A DNA stretch of 64,000 nt, from positions 52,027-116,026 of the forward strand of contig NZ_JANQBA010000010.1 in the NCBI RefSeq assembly GCF_025490915.1. Direction: 5' to 3'. Both the position numbers and the translations under genes were made by a program. Source of the DNA: Lacticaseibacillus parakribbianus. Its GTDB lineage: Bacteria; Bacillota; Bacilli; Lactobacillales; Lactobacillaceae. Below, in pieces: positions 1 to 9,079 of the stretch. Positions within the stretch are counted from its first letter, which is position 1; every line of letters begins with the position of its first letter. The notes under the pieces are model-generated. The model had not been told where the DNA came from and made no database searches. It saw only the letters and a list, made by a program, of their open reading frames with translations.

Positions 1-827
1 TAGGCCGATTCGATGCTTTGGCTGATCGCCGCAAACCCTTCGTCGAGCTTGGCGATGCCCTGCATGTCGGTCATCGCCGTGGCCACTTGGTCAAGCGGGT
101 TTTGCTCCTCGTTGCTCAGCAGCGCGTAGGCGTCGTTCAACGCGTCGGCGATGCGCTGGTAATTGGCCAGGCGGTCACGCTCCTGGGTCAGCTGGTTTTC
201 CTCATCGGGCGCAAGCGCCGCCGTTGTGATTTCGTTAACCTGAAAGCGCAGCATGTCCAGGCGCTGGGCCCACTCCCGCTCGTTTTGCTGCTTGCGCGAC
301 AGCGCCGCGCGGTCCTTTTGGTAGGTCGCATAGGCCGCCTTGTAGGCGGTCAAAAGCCTCGCAACGGGGTCGCCGGCGAACTGATCCAAGAGCCCGAGGT
401 GCGACTCGGGGTGAATCAGCTGCTGGTGCTCGTTTTGGCCGTGAATGTCGACCAGCGTCTCGCCAATCGCACGCAGCGTCGCGGTGTTGACCAACTCGCC
501 GTTGACCCGGCAGAGGTTGCGTCCGGACGCGTACAGGTCGCGCGACAACAGCACGGTGCCGTCGTCCGGCGCCAGGCCGAACGCGGCCATCACTGAGGCC
601 GTGCGTGGGTTGGAGGTCGCGTCGAACAGCCCCTGCAGCGTCGCCTTAGCCGCGCCGGTTCTCACGAAGTCGGTGCTGCCGCGACCACCGGCGAGCAGGC
701 TGACCGCGTCGATGATGATCGACTTGCCGGCCCCGGTTTCCCCGGTCAGCGCGGTCATGCCGGTCTGAAAGCTCAGCTCGAGCTTGTCGATGATTGCAAA
801 ATCATGGATGACCAGTTCCTGTAACAT
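1..827 (-). CDS. recN: DNA repair protein RecN, N-terminal part (cut by window edge)
   Basis: RecN is an SMC-like ATPase that acts early in double-strand break repair. The visible 275 codons are the N-terminal half of a protein usually about 550 residues long; the rest lies beyond position 1. The start MLQELVIHDFAIID is typical of the family and is followed by the Walker A motif GETGAGKS near residue 30. A heptad-rich, Gln/Glu/Arg-rich stretch follows, as expected for the coiled-coil arm. The ATG lies 1 nt after the argR stop, so it is the last visible gene of the pepP-to-recN operon. Identification is firm; completeness of the gene cannot be judged here. Confidence 0.95.
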   Translation of the reverse strand, partial: MLQELVIHDFAIIDKLELSFQTGMTALTGETGAGKSIIIDAVSLLAGGRGSTDFVRTGAAKATLQGLFDATSNPRTASVMAAFGLAPDDGTVLLSRDLYASGRNLCRVNGELVNTATLRAIGETLVDIHGQNEHQQLIHPESHLGLLDQFAGDPVARLLTAYKAAYATYQKDRAALSRKQQNEREWAQRLDMLRFQVNEITTAALAPDEENQLTQERDRLANYQRIADALNDAYALLSNEEQNPLDQVATAMTDMQGIAKLDEGFAAISQSIESA

Positions 828-828
828 G

Positions 829-1281
829 TTATCCCACCATTTCGTCCAGTTCTGCTAACAGCGCCTGCGCCGCCGCCGCGGTGCGGCAGATGACCAGAAT
901 CGCCGCGTCGCCGGCGATGGTCGCAAACACCCGCGGATCCTCCAGCTGATCGATCAAGTTGCCGACCGCCGGCGCCGTACCGGGGGTCATCACCAGGTGA
1001 ACGAAGCGGTCCAGCACGTCGCCACGCAAATAAGCCCCAACCATGGTGCGGCGGAGCTTGTCCAGCGGCGCCAGCTGCATTTCCTTGGGCAAGGCGTAGC
1101 GGTACGCACCATTGGCCTCTGGGACCTTAACCAGCTGCATCTCCTTGATGTCACGGGAAATGGTGGCCTGGGTGACCGGAATGCCCAGCGCCTTGAGCTT
1201 TTCGACGAACTCGCCTTGGCGCTCGATGACGCTGGTTTCGACTAACTGCCTGATGTGGGCCTGACGTTCACTTTTTTGCAT
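829..1281 (-). CDS. argR: arginine repressor ArgR/AhrC
   Basis: This is an arginine-responsive hexameric regulator of arginine biosynthesis and catabolism. The 150-residue product has an N-terminal winged helix (about residues 1-70, containing the VTQATISRDIKE recognition region) and a C-terminal oligomerisation and arginine-binding domain with the GD motif (AGDAAILVICRT). I chose the ATG at 1281 because AGGTG precedes it by about 7 nt; an upstream in-frame start would add 13 residues without a clear ribosome site. It sits between tlyA and recN, the standard Firmicute order (ahrC-recN). Confidence 0.95.
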   Translation of the reverse strand: MQKSERQAHIRQLVETSVIERQGEFVEKLKALGIPVTQATISRDIKEMQLVKVPEANGAYRYALPKEMQLAPLDKLRRTMVGAYLRGDVLDRFVHLVMTPGTAPAVGNLIDQLEDPRVFATIAGDAAILVICRTAAAAQALLAELDEMVG

Positions 1282-1322
1282 AACGCACCTGCTTTCGAAG
1301 TTACCCAAAGCATACCGCATTC

Positions 1323-1357
1323 TGCATATTTGCGCTAGTATTATGAATAGATATGCA
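1323..1357. promoter_or_regulatory. inverted repeat between tlyA and argR, possible ArgR (ARG-box-like) site
   Basis: Perfect 7-bp arms TGCATAT and ATATGCA flank an AT-rich core just upstream of argR. The core contains ATTCATAA-type sequence resembling ARG-box half-sites. Autoregulation of argR is plausible, but the match to a full ARG box is loose. Confidence 0.35.
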
Positions 1358-2194
1358 TCAATGGCCGGGTCGCAGCTCGGCGTAAGCCCGGGCCAGCGTG
1401 TCGGTCACGCTGACGTCAGGCGCCATGACGCCTGGTACCTGCGCATTTTGCAGGTGAATCAGAAACTCGATGTTGCCCTCCCCGCCCTTAATCGGCGAGA
1501 AGTCCAGCCCCAAGACGTTGTAGCCGGCGGCCAGCGCGAAGTCGACAATCATAGTCAACACCGCCTTGTGAACCGCGGGGTCACGTACGATGCCCTTCTT
1601 ACCGACGTTGGCCGGTCCGGCCTCAAACTGCGGCTTGATCAAGGCGACGGCGTGACCGCCGGGCTGCAGAATCGCCCGCAGCGGCGGCAAAATCAGCTTC
1701 AGTGAGATGAAGGACACGTCGGTCATCGCAAACTCGACGGGGCCGTGGGTAAAATCTTCCGGCTTGCTGTAGCGGAAGTTGACCCGCTCCATCACCTCAA
1801 CGCGCGGATCCTCGCGCAGCTTCCAGGCCAGCTGGTTGTAGCCGACATCCAGCGCGTAGCTCAACTTGGCGCCGGCCTGCAGCGCGACGTCGGTGAAGCC
1901 GCCGGTCGAGGCGCCGATGTCAAGCACCGTGAGGCCCTTCAAGTCGAGGCCAAACACGTCCAGGGCCTTGGCCAGCTTCAGGCCACCCCGGGAAACGTAG
2001 GGCATCACCTTGCCCTTGACGTGCAGGACGGACTCGCCATCGATTTTGACGCCGGGCTTGTCCAGGCGCTCGTTGTTTTGATCGTACACCTCACCAGCCA
2101 TGACGGCTCGCTTGGCCTGCTCGCGCGACAGGAACAGCCCCTGCTCGACCAGCAGCACATCTACTCGTTCTTTTTTCACAGTTACCTCACTCAA
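1358..2194 (-). CDS. tlyA: TlyA-family rRNA (cytidine-2'-O)-methyltransferase
   Basis: The protein has an N-terminal S4 RNA-binding domain (about residues 8-65, VDVLLVEQGLFLSREQAKRA) and an FtsJ/RrmJ-type methyltransferase domain with the SAM motif VLDIGASTGGFTD. TlyA proteins 2'-O-methylate cytidines of 16S and 23S rRNA; Bacillus YqxC is the close relative. The outer start is a TTG at 2194 that overlaps the ispA stop by 8 nt (TTGAGTGA). A GTG at 2179 behind GAGGT is an equally credible start and would remove five residues. It lies between ispA and argR as in Bacillus. Confidence 0.93.
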   Translation of the reverse strand: MSEVTVKKERVDVLLVEQGLFLSREQAKRAVMAGEVYDQNNERLDKPGVKIDGESVLHVKGKVMPYVSRGGLKLAKALDVFGLDLKGLTVLDIGASTGGFTDVALQAGAKLSYALDVGYNQLAWKLREDPRVEVMERVNFRYSKPEDFTHGPVEFAMTDVSFISLKLILPPLRAILQPGGHAVALIKPQFEAGPANVGKKGIVRDPAVHKAVLTMIVDFALAAGYNVLGLDFSPIKGGEGNIEFLIHLQNAQVPGVMAPDVSVTDTLARAYAELRPGH

Positions 2195-3044
2195 AATAAG
2201 TCAGAAAAGCGCTCAGCTGCGGCACCGGTCGGCTCAGGCCGGCCAGCGCCGCTCGGGCGGCCGCCACCTCTTGGGCCAGCGCCGCTTGGGCCCCGGCAAG
2301 CCCCAGCAGGCTGGGGAAGGTCGCCTTGGCCTCGGCCAGGTCCTTGTTCGGGGTCTTGCCCAGTTCGGCCGCGGTCTTGGTGCGGTCGTTGATGTCGTCT
2401 TGAATCTGAAAGGCCAGCCCGAAATGCGCGGCAAACGCCCGCAGCGCTGCGGTGTCGGTCGTGGTGACCCCGGCGAGCAGGCCGCCCATGGCAACCGCCG
2501 CCTCAATCAGCGCCCCGGTTTTGAGCGCCTGCAGTCGGCGTAGCGCCGCCAGGTCGAGTCGGTGGTGTTCACCGTCCATGTCCATCACCTGCCCGGCCAC
2601 CATGCCGCAGGGACCGGCCGCCTGGGCCAGCGCCTGGAGCAATTGGACCACGACGCCTGGTGCGGCCGTCACCGCAGCAACCTGGGCGAAGGCCTGCGCC
2701 TGTAGTCCGTCGCCGGCCAGAATCGCCATGGCCGTGCCGAAGCGCTTGTGACTAGTCGGTCGGCCGCGGCGCAGGTCGTCATTGTCCATCGCCGGCAGGT
2801 CGTCGTGAATCAGGGAGTAGGTGTGCAGCAGCTCTAGCCCAGCCGCGGCCGGCAGGGCCTGCTTCACCGAACCACCGAAGCTATCCACCACCGCCAGCAG
2901 CAAAAGCGGCCGCAACCGCTTGCCCCCGGCGTCAACCGAGTAGCGCATCGCCGCCTGCAGGTGCGTGTTGGCAATCGGCGCAAGCGCCGCGGCCAGGGCC
3001 GCCTCAAGCGGGGCCTTGAAGCCCAAGGTCGTAGCCTCAAGCAT
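2187..3044 (-). CDS. ispA: polyprenyl synthetase (farnesyl/geranylgeranyl diphosphate synthase)
   Basis: The enzyme condenses IPP with allylic diphosphates to make short-chain prenyl diphosphates, precursors of undecaprenyl phosphate and menaquinone side chains. The 285-residue product shows GGKRLRP, the first Asp-rich motif ([10 protein letters not shown]) and the second (QIQDDINDR), so it should be active. The ATG at 3044 overlaps the xseB stop by 8 nt (ATGCTTGA); an ATG 21 nt upstream is in frame but less like family N termini. It is translationally coupled within the xseA-xseB-ispA-tlyA run. Confidence 0.93.
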   Translation of the reverse strand: MLEATTLGFKAPLEAALAAALAPIANTHLQAAMRYSVDAGGKRLRPLLLLAVVDSFGGSVKQALPAAAGLELLHTYSLIHDDLPAMDNDDLRRGRPTSHKRFGTAMAILAGDGLQAQAFAQVAAVTAAPGVVVQLLQALAQAAGPCGMVAGQVMDMDGEHHRLDLAALRRLQALKTGALIEAAVAMGGLLAGVTTTDTAALRAFAAHFGLAFQIQDDINDRTKTAAELGKTPNKDLAEAKATFPSLLGLAGAQAALAQEVAAARAALAGLSRPVPQLSAFLTYFE

Positions 3045-3261
3045 GATCGGCCGGCTCGAAGTCAACCAAGGTGCCGTCGTCCTTGACCATCTTGGTCACG
3101 GTTTGCTCGGCCTCCTTGAGCGTTTTTTCCAGTTGCTGACTCAGCTTGACGCCGGTCTTGAACTGATCCATCGCGGCTTCAAGCGGGACTTGGCCCTGCT
3201 CGAGGCTTGCGACAATCTGTTCCAAGCGGGTCAGATTCTCTTCAAAAGTAGGTTCAGCCAT
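3037..3261 (-). CDS. xseB: exodeoxyribonuclease VII small subunit
   Basis: This 74-residue protein is the regulatory small subunit that multimerises around XseA. The hallmark FEENLTRLEQIVASLEQG and the predominantly helical, charged remainder are typical, and the length is normal. Its ATG overlaps the xseA stop by 8 nt (ATGGCTGA), so translation is coupled to the large subunit. Confidence 0.95.
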   Translation of the reverse strand: MAEPTFEENLTRLEQIVASLEQGQVPLEAAMDQFKTGVKLSQQLEKTLKEAEQTVTKMVKDDGTLVDFEPADHA

Positions 3262-4612
3262 TGTTGTCTTCCTTTCCCTGTTGCGGTGCAAGCACCTGCA
3301 CCGGCACGACCCCGTCTTGTAAGTGAAGCTGGGCCTTTTGCCCCACCGTGAAGTCGCGGCGGTGCTTGAGCATGGTGCCATCGGGGGCCGTGGCGTAACT
3401 GTAACCGCGACCCAAAATTTTGAGCGGACTGAGGTGATCCAGCGCCGCTGCGGCCTGGGCAACCCGCTGCCGGTCGGTCGCCACTGCCGCGCGAATCGCA
3501 CGGCCCAGCCGGACCTGGTCTTGGCTCAGTTGCTGGGCCGCAGTCGCCACCCGGGTGGTCAGCGCCTGCGGGGCAAGCAGCGCATTGGCCATCGCCAGCC
3601 GGTGGCGCCGGTCGGCCAAGAGCTGCTGGGTGCTGGCCACCAGGCGACCGCTCAGCTGATCGACCTGCTGCACGTACTGATCGTAGAGCCGCGCCGGCTG
3701 CGTCAGCACGACGCTGGCGCGTACGCGCTTGAGCCGCGCGTCTTGGCCGCTCAAAAGCGCCTTGGTCGCCGTCACGATGCGCAGCCGATCCTCTTCGAGC
3801 CGCGCCAAGGCGTCGACCAGCGGCACCGGCGTCACCAGCTCCGCGGCCGCCGTCGGGGTGGCCGCGCGATGGTCGGCGATGAAATCGGCGATGGTGGTGT
3901 CGGTTTCGTGCCCGACCGAGCTGACAATCGGCATCGGCATGGCGACTAACTCCCGGGCCACGGTCTCCTCGTTGAACGGCCAAAGGTCCTCGATTGACCC
4001 GCCGCCACGGCCGATGATCAACGCGTCAAAGCCGCCCATCTCCCGCACCCGCCGCAGCTGGCGAACCAAGTCGCCGGCCGCGGCCGTGCCCTGAACCACC
4101 GCCGGAAACAGCACCAGCTGCAGGATTGGGTAGCGCCGGGCCACCGTCGTGCGAATGTCTTGGATCACCGCGCCGCTGGGGCTGGTGATCACCGCGACCC
4201 GCCGCGGAAAGCGCGGCAGCGGCCGCTGGTTGCGGCTGAACAGGCCCTCGGCGGCCAGCTTGGTTTTGAGCTGCTCCAGCGCCTGGTACAAGGCCCCAAC
4301 GCCATCCGGCTCCATGCTCTCGATCACAATCTGGTACTGGCCAGACGCGTTGTACAAGGTGACATGGCCGACCACGCGAACCTTCATCCCCTCCTCGGGG
4401 CGAAACTTCAGCTTGGCAAAAGCACCTTTGAACATCACCGCGCTGATTTTGGCCTGGTCGTCCTTCAGCGAGAAGTACTGGTGGCCGGGTCGCAGACGAA
4501 AGTTGCTCAGCTCGCCGGTCAAAAAGACCCGTGTCAGGTAAGGATCAAGGTCAAACTTGCGCCGCAGGTAGGTGGTGAGGCTGCTGACGCTGAGGTACTC
4601 GGGTTCACTCAT
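3254..4612 (-). CDS. xseA: exodeoxyribonuclease VII large subunit
   Basis: XseA is the catalytic subunit of the ssDNA-degrading exonuclease VII. The 452-residue product has an N-terminal OB-fold (about residues 1-105, GELSNFRLRPGHQYFSLKD) and the catalytic domain with PSGAVIQDI, IIGRGGGSIEDLWPFN and SVGHETDTTIAD, followed by a coiled-coil and a C-terminal GRGYSYA segment. The length is normal. AAGAGG lies upstream of the ATG, which overlaps the folD stop by 8 nt (ATGAGTGA). Confidence 0.96.
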   Translation of the reverse strand: MSEPEYLSVSSLTTYLRRKFDLDPYLTRVFLTGELSNFRLRPGHQYFSLKDDQAKISAVMFKGAFAKLKFRPEEGMKVRVVGHVTLYNASGQYQIVIESMEPDGVGALYQALEQLKTKLAAEGLFSRNQRPLPRFPRRVAVITSPSGAVIQDIRTTVARRYPILQLVLFPAVVQGTAAAGDLVRQLRRVREMGGFDALIIGRGGGSIEDLWPFNEETVARELVAMPMPIVSSVGHETDTTIADFIADHRAATPTAAAELVTPVPLVDALARLEEDRLRIVTATKALLSGQDARLKRVRASVVLTQPARLYDQYVQQVDQLSGRLVASTQQLLADRRHRLAMANALLAPQALTTRVATAAQQLSQDQVRLGRAIRAAVATDRQRVAQAAAALDHLSPLKILGRGYSYATAPDGTMLKHRRDFTVGQKAQLHLQDGVVPVQVLAPQQGKEDNNG

Positions 4613-5456
4613 TTAATCGCCTCTTGGCTAAGGTAACAGTTTGCATCATCAACGCGGCGATGGTCATCGGCCCCACCCCGCCCGGCACCGGTGTGATCGC
4701 GCTGGCCAACGGCGCCACCTGATCGAAGGCGACGTCGCCGACCAGCTTGCCGGAATCGTTGCGGTCCATGCCGACGTCGATCACCACGGCACCAGGCTTG
4801 ACCGCCTCGGCCGTGATGAACTCGGCCTGGCCCAGCGCCGCCACCAACAAGTCGGCCTGGCGCGTCAGTGCAAACAGGTTCGCCGTCTTGCTGTGGGTGA
4901 TGGTGACCGTGGCGTCTTGGTTGAGCAAAAGCCCCGCCAGCGGCCGCCCAACGATGTTGGAGCGGCCGACGATGACGGCGTGTTGGCCGGCGACCGAGAT
5001 GCCATAGTGGTTAAGCAGCGCCATGATGCCGAGCGGGGTCGACGCGACCACGCCGGGTTGGCGGGTCCACAGCCGCCCCATGTTGACCGGGTGAAAGCCG
5101 TCGACGTCCTTGTCCGGCGCAATGGCCGCAATCACCGCCTGGGCGTCGATTTGCGCCGGCAGCGGCAGCTGAACTAAGATGCCATCGATGGCGGGGTCAA
5201 GGTTCAGCTCGGCGATGATCTGAAGCAGCGTGGCCTGGGTGGTGCTGGCCGGCAACACGTGTTTGACCGAGCGGATGCCCAACGACTCGGCGCGGCGCTG
5301 CTTATTGCGAACGTAGATGGCGCTGGCCGGATCGTCACCGACCAACACCACGGCAAGCCCCGGCGTCACCCCACGGGCAATCATCGACTGAACCGTGGCG
5401 CTGAGCTCGGACATCAAGGCGTTGGCGGTTTTTTTTCCATCTAAGATTGTAGTCAT
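4605..5456 (-). CDS. folD: bifunctional methylenetetrahydrofolate dehydrogenase/cyclohydrolase FolD
   Basis: FolD interconverts 5,10-methylene-, 5,10-methenyl- and 10-formyl-tetrahydrofolate with NADP. The 283-residue product contains the catalytic YVRNKQRR lysine motif near residue 50, the QLPLPAQID loop, and the nucleotide-binding VIVGRSNIVGRP and ITPVPGGVGPMT motifs. I chose the ATG at 5456 because GGAGGAG lies 4 nt upstream; an in-frame extension to 5549 looks non-coding. It follows nusB after a gap of about 210 bp that contains a hairpin. Confidence 0.96.
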   Translation of the reverse strand: MTTILDGKKTANALMSELSATVQSMIARGVTPGLAVVLVGDDPASAIYVRNKQRRAESLGIRSVKHVLPASTTQATLLQIIAELNLDPAIDGILVQLPLPAQIDAQAVIAAIAPDKDVDGFHPVNMGRLWTRQPGVVASTPLGIMALLNHYGISVAGQHAVIVGRSNIVGRPLAGLLLNQDATVTITHSKTANLFALTRQADLLVAALGQAEFITAEAVKPGAVVIDVGMDRNDSGKLVGDVAFDQVAPLASAITPVPGGVGPMTIAALMMQTVTLAKRRLNE

Positions 5457-5614
5457 TGTTCTCCTCCATCGGGTGCGGCTGCTGGGCCCAACTCGGGCCG
5501 CGACCTGCCCAGTGCAGGTCGTGGTGTCATCATACAAGATGCCTGTCAAGACGTCCAGCCTCAGCCCGCAATCCTCAAGAGACTCTCACCCGGCGTTAAG
5601 AATGCCGAGCGCAT

Positions 5615-5652
5615 ACAGCAACGGACCGTGAGAAAACACGGCCCGTTGCTGT
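5615..5652. terminator. hairpin in the nusB-folD gap
   Basis: A 16-bp stem with one mismatch (arms beginning ACAGCAACGG and ending CCGTTGCTGT) and a 6-nt loop lies 12 nt downstream of the nusB stop. There is no U-tract on either strand, so it may be a processing or stabilising element rather than an efficient terminator. Confidence 0.5.
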
Positions 5653-5664
5653 CACACTATTGGC

Positions 5665-6072
5665 TCACGCCTCGGCCGGCTTGGACACAAAATGCCCCAA
5701 AATACCGTTCACGAAACGCGCGGCCGACTCGTCGCTGTACTTCTTGGCCAGCTCGATAGCCTCGTTGACGGCAACCTTGGCCGGCAGCTCCGGCTCGTAC
5801 TGCAACTCGTACAGACCCAGCCGCAGCACAATCAGATCCGGCTTGGTCAGGCGGCTGAGCGTCCAGCCCTTCTTGAGCTTGCCGGTGATGGCAGCGTCTA
5901 GTTCGGCGGAATGGGCCAAAACCCCGTCAATCAGCGCAATCATGTACGCGGATGCGGTCTCGTCTTCGTCCAGCACATCGGCGTACACCGCCTGGCGGTC
6001 GGCGTCCGGGTTGCCCGCAAGTGCGAACAGCGCCTGAAACGCCGCCTCCCGTGATTCATGTCTGCCTAGCAT
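5665..6072 (-). CDS. nusB: transcription antitermination factor NusB
   Basis: NusB binds boxA RNA with NusE (S10) in rRNA antitermination. The 135-residue all-helical protein begins RHESREAAFQALF and ends with the conserved KYSDESAARFVNGILGHF region, with normal length. It starts immediately after the asp23 stop without overlap. Its position between an Asp23-family gene and folD is the conserved Firmicute arrangement. Confidence 0.96.
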   Translation of the reverse strand: MLGRHESREAAFQALFALAGNPDADRQAVYADVLDEDETASAYMIALIDGVLAHSAELDAAITGKLKKGWTLSRLTKPDLIVLRLGLYELQYEPELPAKVAVNEAIELAKKYSDESAARFVNGILGHFVSKPAEA

Positions 6073-6507
6073 CTAATCGTCATCCTCGGTTTCTTCGTCG
6101 TCTGCAAATAAGTTCTCGGGGTCGACCGGAGCGGCCTTTTCGGGCACCACTCCGACCACATGCACGTTCACCGCGGCCAGCGTCAGATCCGTCATGTACA
6201 AAAGCTGCTCGCGCAGCGTCTGCTGCATGTCAAGCGCCACCTTGGGCACGGAAACCCCGTAGTCCAAGTAGACGTAGACGTCGGCGGTCAGCTGCGTCCC
6301 GTCCACGGTCAGGGCAACGCCCTTGCCGTGGTTGGCGCGGCCGAACCACTCGTTGATCGAGCTAGTCAGGCTACCGCGCATCTGGTACACGCCATCGACG
6401 CCGACTGCGGCGATGCCCAAAATGACCTCCAAAACTTCCGGAACAATCTCGATTGTTCCCTGAGCATCCGTGCGGTTCGCAAGTATGATATTTGTTTCTT
6501 CAGCCAT
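6073..6507 (-). CDS. Asp23/Gls24 family envelope stress protein (YqhY-like)
   Basis: This 144-residue DUF322 protein resembles Bacillus YqhY, a member of the Asp23 family linked to membrane-associated stress and fatty-acid synthesis homeostasis. The IEIVPEVLEVILGIAAVGVDGV segment at residues 19-40 and the DVYVYLDYGVSVPKVA strand are family-typical. The C terminus is acidic (DDEETEDDD). GAGGAGG lies upstream of the start. It lies directly in front of nusB, as in Bacillus, but accBC, which neighbours yqhY in some genomes, is absent. Confidence 0.9.
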   Translation of the reverse strand: MAEETNIILANRTDAQGTIEIVPEVLEVILGIAAVGVDGVYQMRGSLTSSINEWFGRANHGKGVALTVDGTQLTADVYVYLDYGVSVPKVALDMQQTLREQLLYMTDLTLAAVNVHVVGVVPEKAAPVDPENLFADDEETEDDD

Positions 6508-6538
6508 TAGGCATCCTCCTCAATTGTGGTCGACGCAG

Positions 6539-7096
6539 CTAGGCGCGGGAAATGTAGGTGCCGTCCTGCGTGTTGATGGTCAGCACATCGCCTTCGTTGA
6601 TGAAAAACGGCACCTGAACCACCAGGCCGGTTTCCATCGTCGCAGGCTTGCTGCCGCCGCTGCTGGTGTTGCCGCGAACGCCGGGTTCGGTGGCCGTGAC
6701 GGTCAGATCGACGGTGTTCGGCACTTCAACGCCCAGGGTCTCCTGGTCGTGCATGATCACCTTGACCTCCATGTTCTCCTTGAGGTACTTGAGCTCCTCT
6801 TGGATTTCCTCGCCCGGCAAAGACAGCTGCTCGTAGGTCTCCATGTCCATGAAGACATAGTTGTCGCCATCTGCGTACAAGTACTGCATGGTTTTGGTAT
6901 TGATCTGGGCCTTCTCCACTTTTTCGGTGGAACGGAAGGTCTTTTCCTGCACCGCACCGGTCCGCAGGTTCTTCAAGGTCGACCGCACGAACGCGGAACC
7001 CTTCCCCGGCTTCACGTGCTGGAATTCGACGATCCGCCAGAGACCGCCGTCCACTTCGATGGTCAAGCCGTTTTTAAAATCATTGACAGAAATCAT
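6539..7096 (-). CDS. efp: elongation factor P
   Basis: EF-P relieves ribosome stalling at polyproline motifs. The 185-residue product has the KOW-like N-terminal domain with the PGKGSAF loop, placing the modifiable lysine at residue 32, and two OB domains ending [13 protein letters not shown] lysine rather than arginine at this tip suggests the Bacillus-type amino-alcohol modification or no modification. The ATG at 7096 has GGAGG 7 nt upstream; the longer frame from 7129 lacks a ribosome site. Confidence 0.97.
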   Translation of the reverse strand: MISVNDFKNGLTIEVDGGLWRIVEFQHVKPGKGSAFVRSTLKNLRTGAVQEKTFRSTEKVEKAQINTKTMQYLYADGDNYVFMDMETYEQLSLPGEEIQEELKYLKENMEVKVIMHDQETLGVEVPNTVDLTVTATEPGVRGNTSSGGSKPATMETGLVVQVPFFINEGDVLTINTQDGTYISRA

Positions 7097-7247
7097 TATG
7101 GTTCCTCCATTATCGTTTGTAAACTCCACTTTACTATATCAAGACTGTCGAACCGGCGCAACCGCCGGCCGGCTCACGATAATGGGTGTCCCCGTTCACT
7201 GACGCCGAGCTTTGGACTCAGCGCTGGACCGCCTCGCGTTTTTTGCA

Positions 7248-8327
7248 CTACTTCACCTTCACGACTAGAATTTCTGGCGGCGCCGGCGTGGTCAGCACCC
7301 GGGCCCCGTCTTGCGTAATCAGCAGGTCGTCTTCAATCCGGACCCCACCAACCCCAGGCAGGTAAATGCCCGGCTCGTCGGTTTCGACGTTACCGGCCAC
7401 CTGTGGCACCGCGTTGTACACACCCCAGGCACCGGGTCCTTCGTGAATCGAAAGGCCGATGCCGTGACCGGTGCCGTGGCCGAAGTACTGACCGTAGCCG
7501 GCGCGGTCGATGAAGCCATGGGCGAAGTCGTTGATCTCGCGCCCAGTGACGCCCGGGGCCATCAGTTCGGCGACGCCGCGGTTGGCCGCGTACACCACCT
7601 TGTAAATGGTCTTGATGCGCGGATCCGGCTCACCGACGGCAAAGGTGCGGGTGATGTCTGAGACGTAGCCCTGGTAAACACAGCCCCAATCCAGCGTCAC
7701 CACATCGCCTGCTTCAATCACCTTAGCGGTGGCGGCGCCATGCGGCATGGCCGACCGGGCCCCACTGGCGACGATGGTTTCAAAGGAGGTCCCGGACGCG
7801 CCCAGCTTGCGCATGAAAAAGTCCAGGTCCAAGGCGACTGCGGCCTCGGTCACGCCCGGCTGAATCGTTGCCAGCACGTGCTGGTAGCCGGCCTCGGCGA
7901 TTTCAATCGCCTTTTGGATCAAGGCCAGCTCCGAGTCGTCCTTGACCTCGCGCAGCGTCGCCACGAAATTGTGGGTCGCCACCCAGGTCGTCGGGGCCGG
8001 CAGCCGCTTGAAGTCCTCGTAAACCAGGATTTCACCCTCAAAGCCCACGCGCTGCAGGCCGTCTTGAACCGCCAGCTCGCCGGTCTTGGCGAACAACCCG
8101 GCCTGGTGCAACACCAGCTCGCTGTTGTGGACCTCGGCTTGCACCTGAGTGGTGAAGCGCGAGTCCGTGATCAGGTAGCTGTGCGATCGGCTGACCAGCA
8201 AGGCGCTTTCGTCGCCGGTGAAGCCCGTCAGGTACGAGACATTGGTCGCATTGGTGACCAGCACCGCATCCAAATCGTGTTCCGCCAGTTTGTGTTGCAG
8301 CCGTTCCAGACGTGTCAGAGTCGTCAT
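7248..8327 (-). CDS. pepP: M24 family Xaa-Pro aminopeptidase (PepP/YqhT-like)
   Basis: The enzyme removes N-terminal residues preceding proline. The 359-residue product has a creatinase N-domain (about 1-125) and a pita-bread catalytic domain with the dimetal ligands in LDWGCVYQGYVSDITR, the HGTGHGIGLSIHEGP segment, the DEPGIYL Glu and the GVRIEDDLL Glu. AAAGGA lies 9 nt before the ATG at 8327; an upstream ATG at 8336 is too close to that site. It is the first gene of the operon running through efp to recN, the same order as yqhT-efp in Bacillus. Confidence 0.94.
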   Translation of the reverse strand: MTTLTRLERLQHKLAEHDLDAVLVTNATNVSYLTGFTGDESALLVSRSHSYLITDSRFTTQVQAEVHNSELVLHQAGLFAKTGELAVQDGLQRVGFEGEILVYEDFKRLPAPTTWVATHNFVATLREVKDDSELALIQKAIEIAEAGYQHVLATIQPGVTEAAVALDLDFFMRKLGASGTSFETIVASGARSAMPHGAATAKVIEAGDVVTLDWGCVYQGYVSDITRTFAVGEPDPRIKTIYKVVYAANRGVAELMAPGVTGREINDFAHGFIDRAGYGQYFGHGTGHGIGLSIHEGPGAWGVYNAVPQVAGNVETDEPGIYLPGVGGVRIEDDLLITQDGARVLTTPAPPEILVVKVK

Positions 8328-8365
8328 GTTATCCATTCCTTTCTCACTCACCGTGCCACCTCGGC

Positions 8366-8393
8366 AAAAAAAAACGCCCCGTGACCGGGGCAT
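8366..8393 (-). terminator. intrinsic terminator of rplU-prp-rpmA
   Basis: On the minus strand, GCCCCG-gtca-CGGGGC is followed by an uninterrupted run of about ten T. It lies just past the rpmA stop and just ahead of pepP, so it separates the two operons. Confidence 0.93.
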
Positions 8394-8400
8394 TTTCGTG

Positions 8401-8691
8401 TTATTCAGCTTTTTCGACTGGATAAACGGATACTTGCTTGCGATCGCGACCCAGACGCTCGAATTTCACGATGCCGTCCGTGGTTGCAAACAGCGTGTCA
8501 TCGCCGCCGCGACCAACGTTGGTCCCTGGGTGGATCTTCGTACCGCGCTGACGGTACAAGATGTTCCCGGCCAAAACGAACTGGCCATCGGCACGCTTGG
8601 CACCAAGACGACGACCGGCAGAGTTACGGCCGTTAGAAGTGGAGCCGCCCCCCTTATGGTGGGAGAAGAATTGTAAGTCCATCTTTAACAT
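8401..8691 (-). CDS. rpmA: 50S ribosomal protein L27 with cleavable N-terminal extension
   Basis: The 96-residue product begins MLKMDLQFF followed by [13 protein letters not shown]. In Firmicutes the peptide ending LQFF is removed by the Prp protease to expose the functional L27 N terminus near the peptidyl-transferase centre. The start at 8691 has GGAGGTG 9 nt upstream; a GTG inside that site is rejected. The prp gene itself is the neighbour upstream. Confidence 0.96.
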   Translation of the reverse strand: MLKMDLQFFSHHKGGGSTSNGRNSAGRRLGAKRADGQFVLAGNILYRQRGTKIHPGTNVGRGGDDTLFATTDGIVKFERLGRDRKQVSVYPVEKAE

Positions 8692-8723
8692 AAGTCTGTA
8701 CACCTCCGAATGTTGAATTAGGT

Positions 8724-9065
8724 TTAACTGTTGTGCGTCTTCACGCGAATATGATCGGGATTAGTCTCTTCAATCTGGGTCAGGGTCAACAGCAAGCTCT
8801 CAAGCAGGATCTGCGTCACATGGGCGCTTTCACCCTTGAGGACCGCGGGAACGGTCACCGTCAAGTGACCCCCGTTGACCGCGTCGACGGCCGTGACCGG
8901 GTCGAACCCGGCCATCACCTCGATGCTGTTGGCGGCACCGATGGCCACGGCCGAAACCGCGGCGCAAACGATGTCATGCCCGTAATCACCGGCGTCGGCG
9001 TGTCCTTGCAGCGTGAACTGCTGGAACGTGCCGGCCGCGGTGCGAAAAAACGTTGCGCGAATCAT
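8724..9065 (-). CDS. prp: ribosomal-processing cysteine protease Prp (YsxB)
   Basis: Prp cleaves the N-terminal extension of L27. The 113-residue product has the predicted catalytic pair His22 (GHADAG) and Cys34 (DIVCAAVS) and normal family length. It lies between rplU and rpmA, the conserved arrangement that places protease and substrate in one transcript. Confidence 0.95.
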   Translation of the reverse strand: MIRATFFRTAAGTFQQFTLQGHADAGDYGHDIVCAAVSAVAIGAANSIEVMAGFDPVTAVDAVNGGHLTVTVPAVLKGESAHVTQILLESLLLTLTQIEETNPDHIRVKTHNS

Positions 9066-9079
9066 AGGCTCAACTCCTA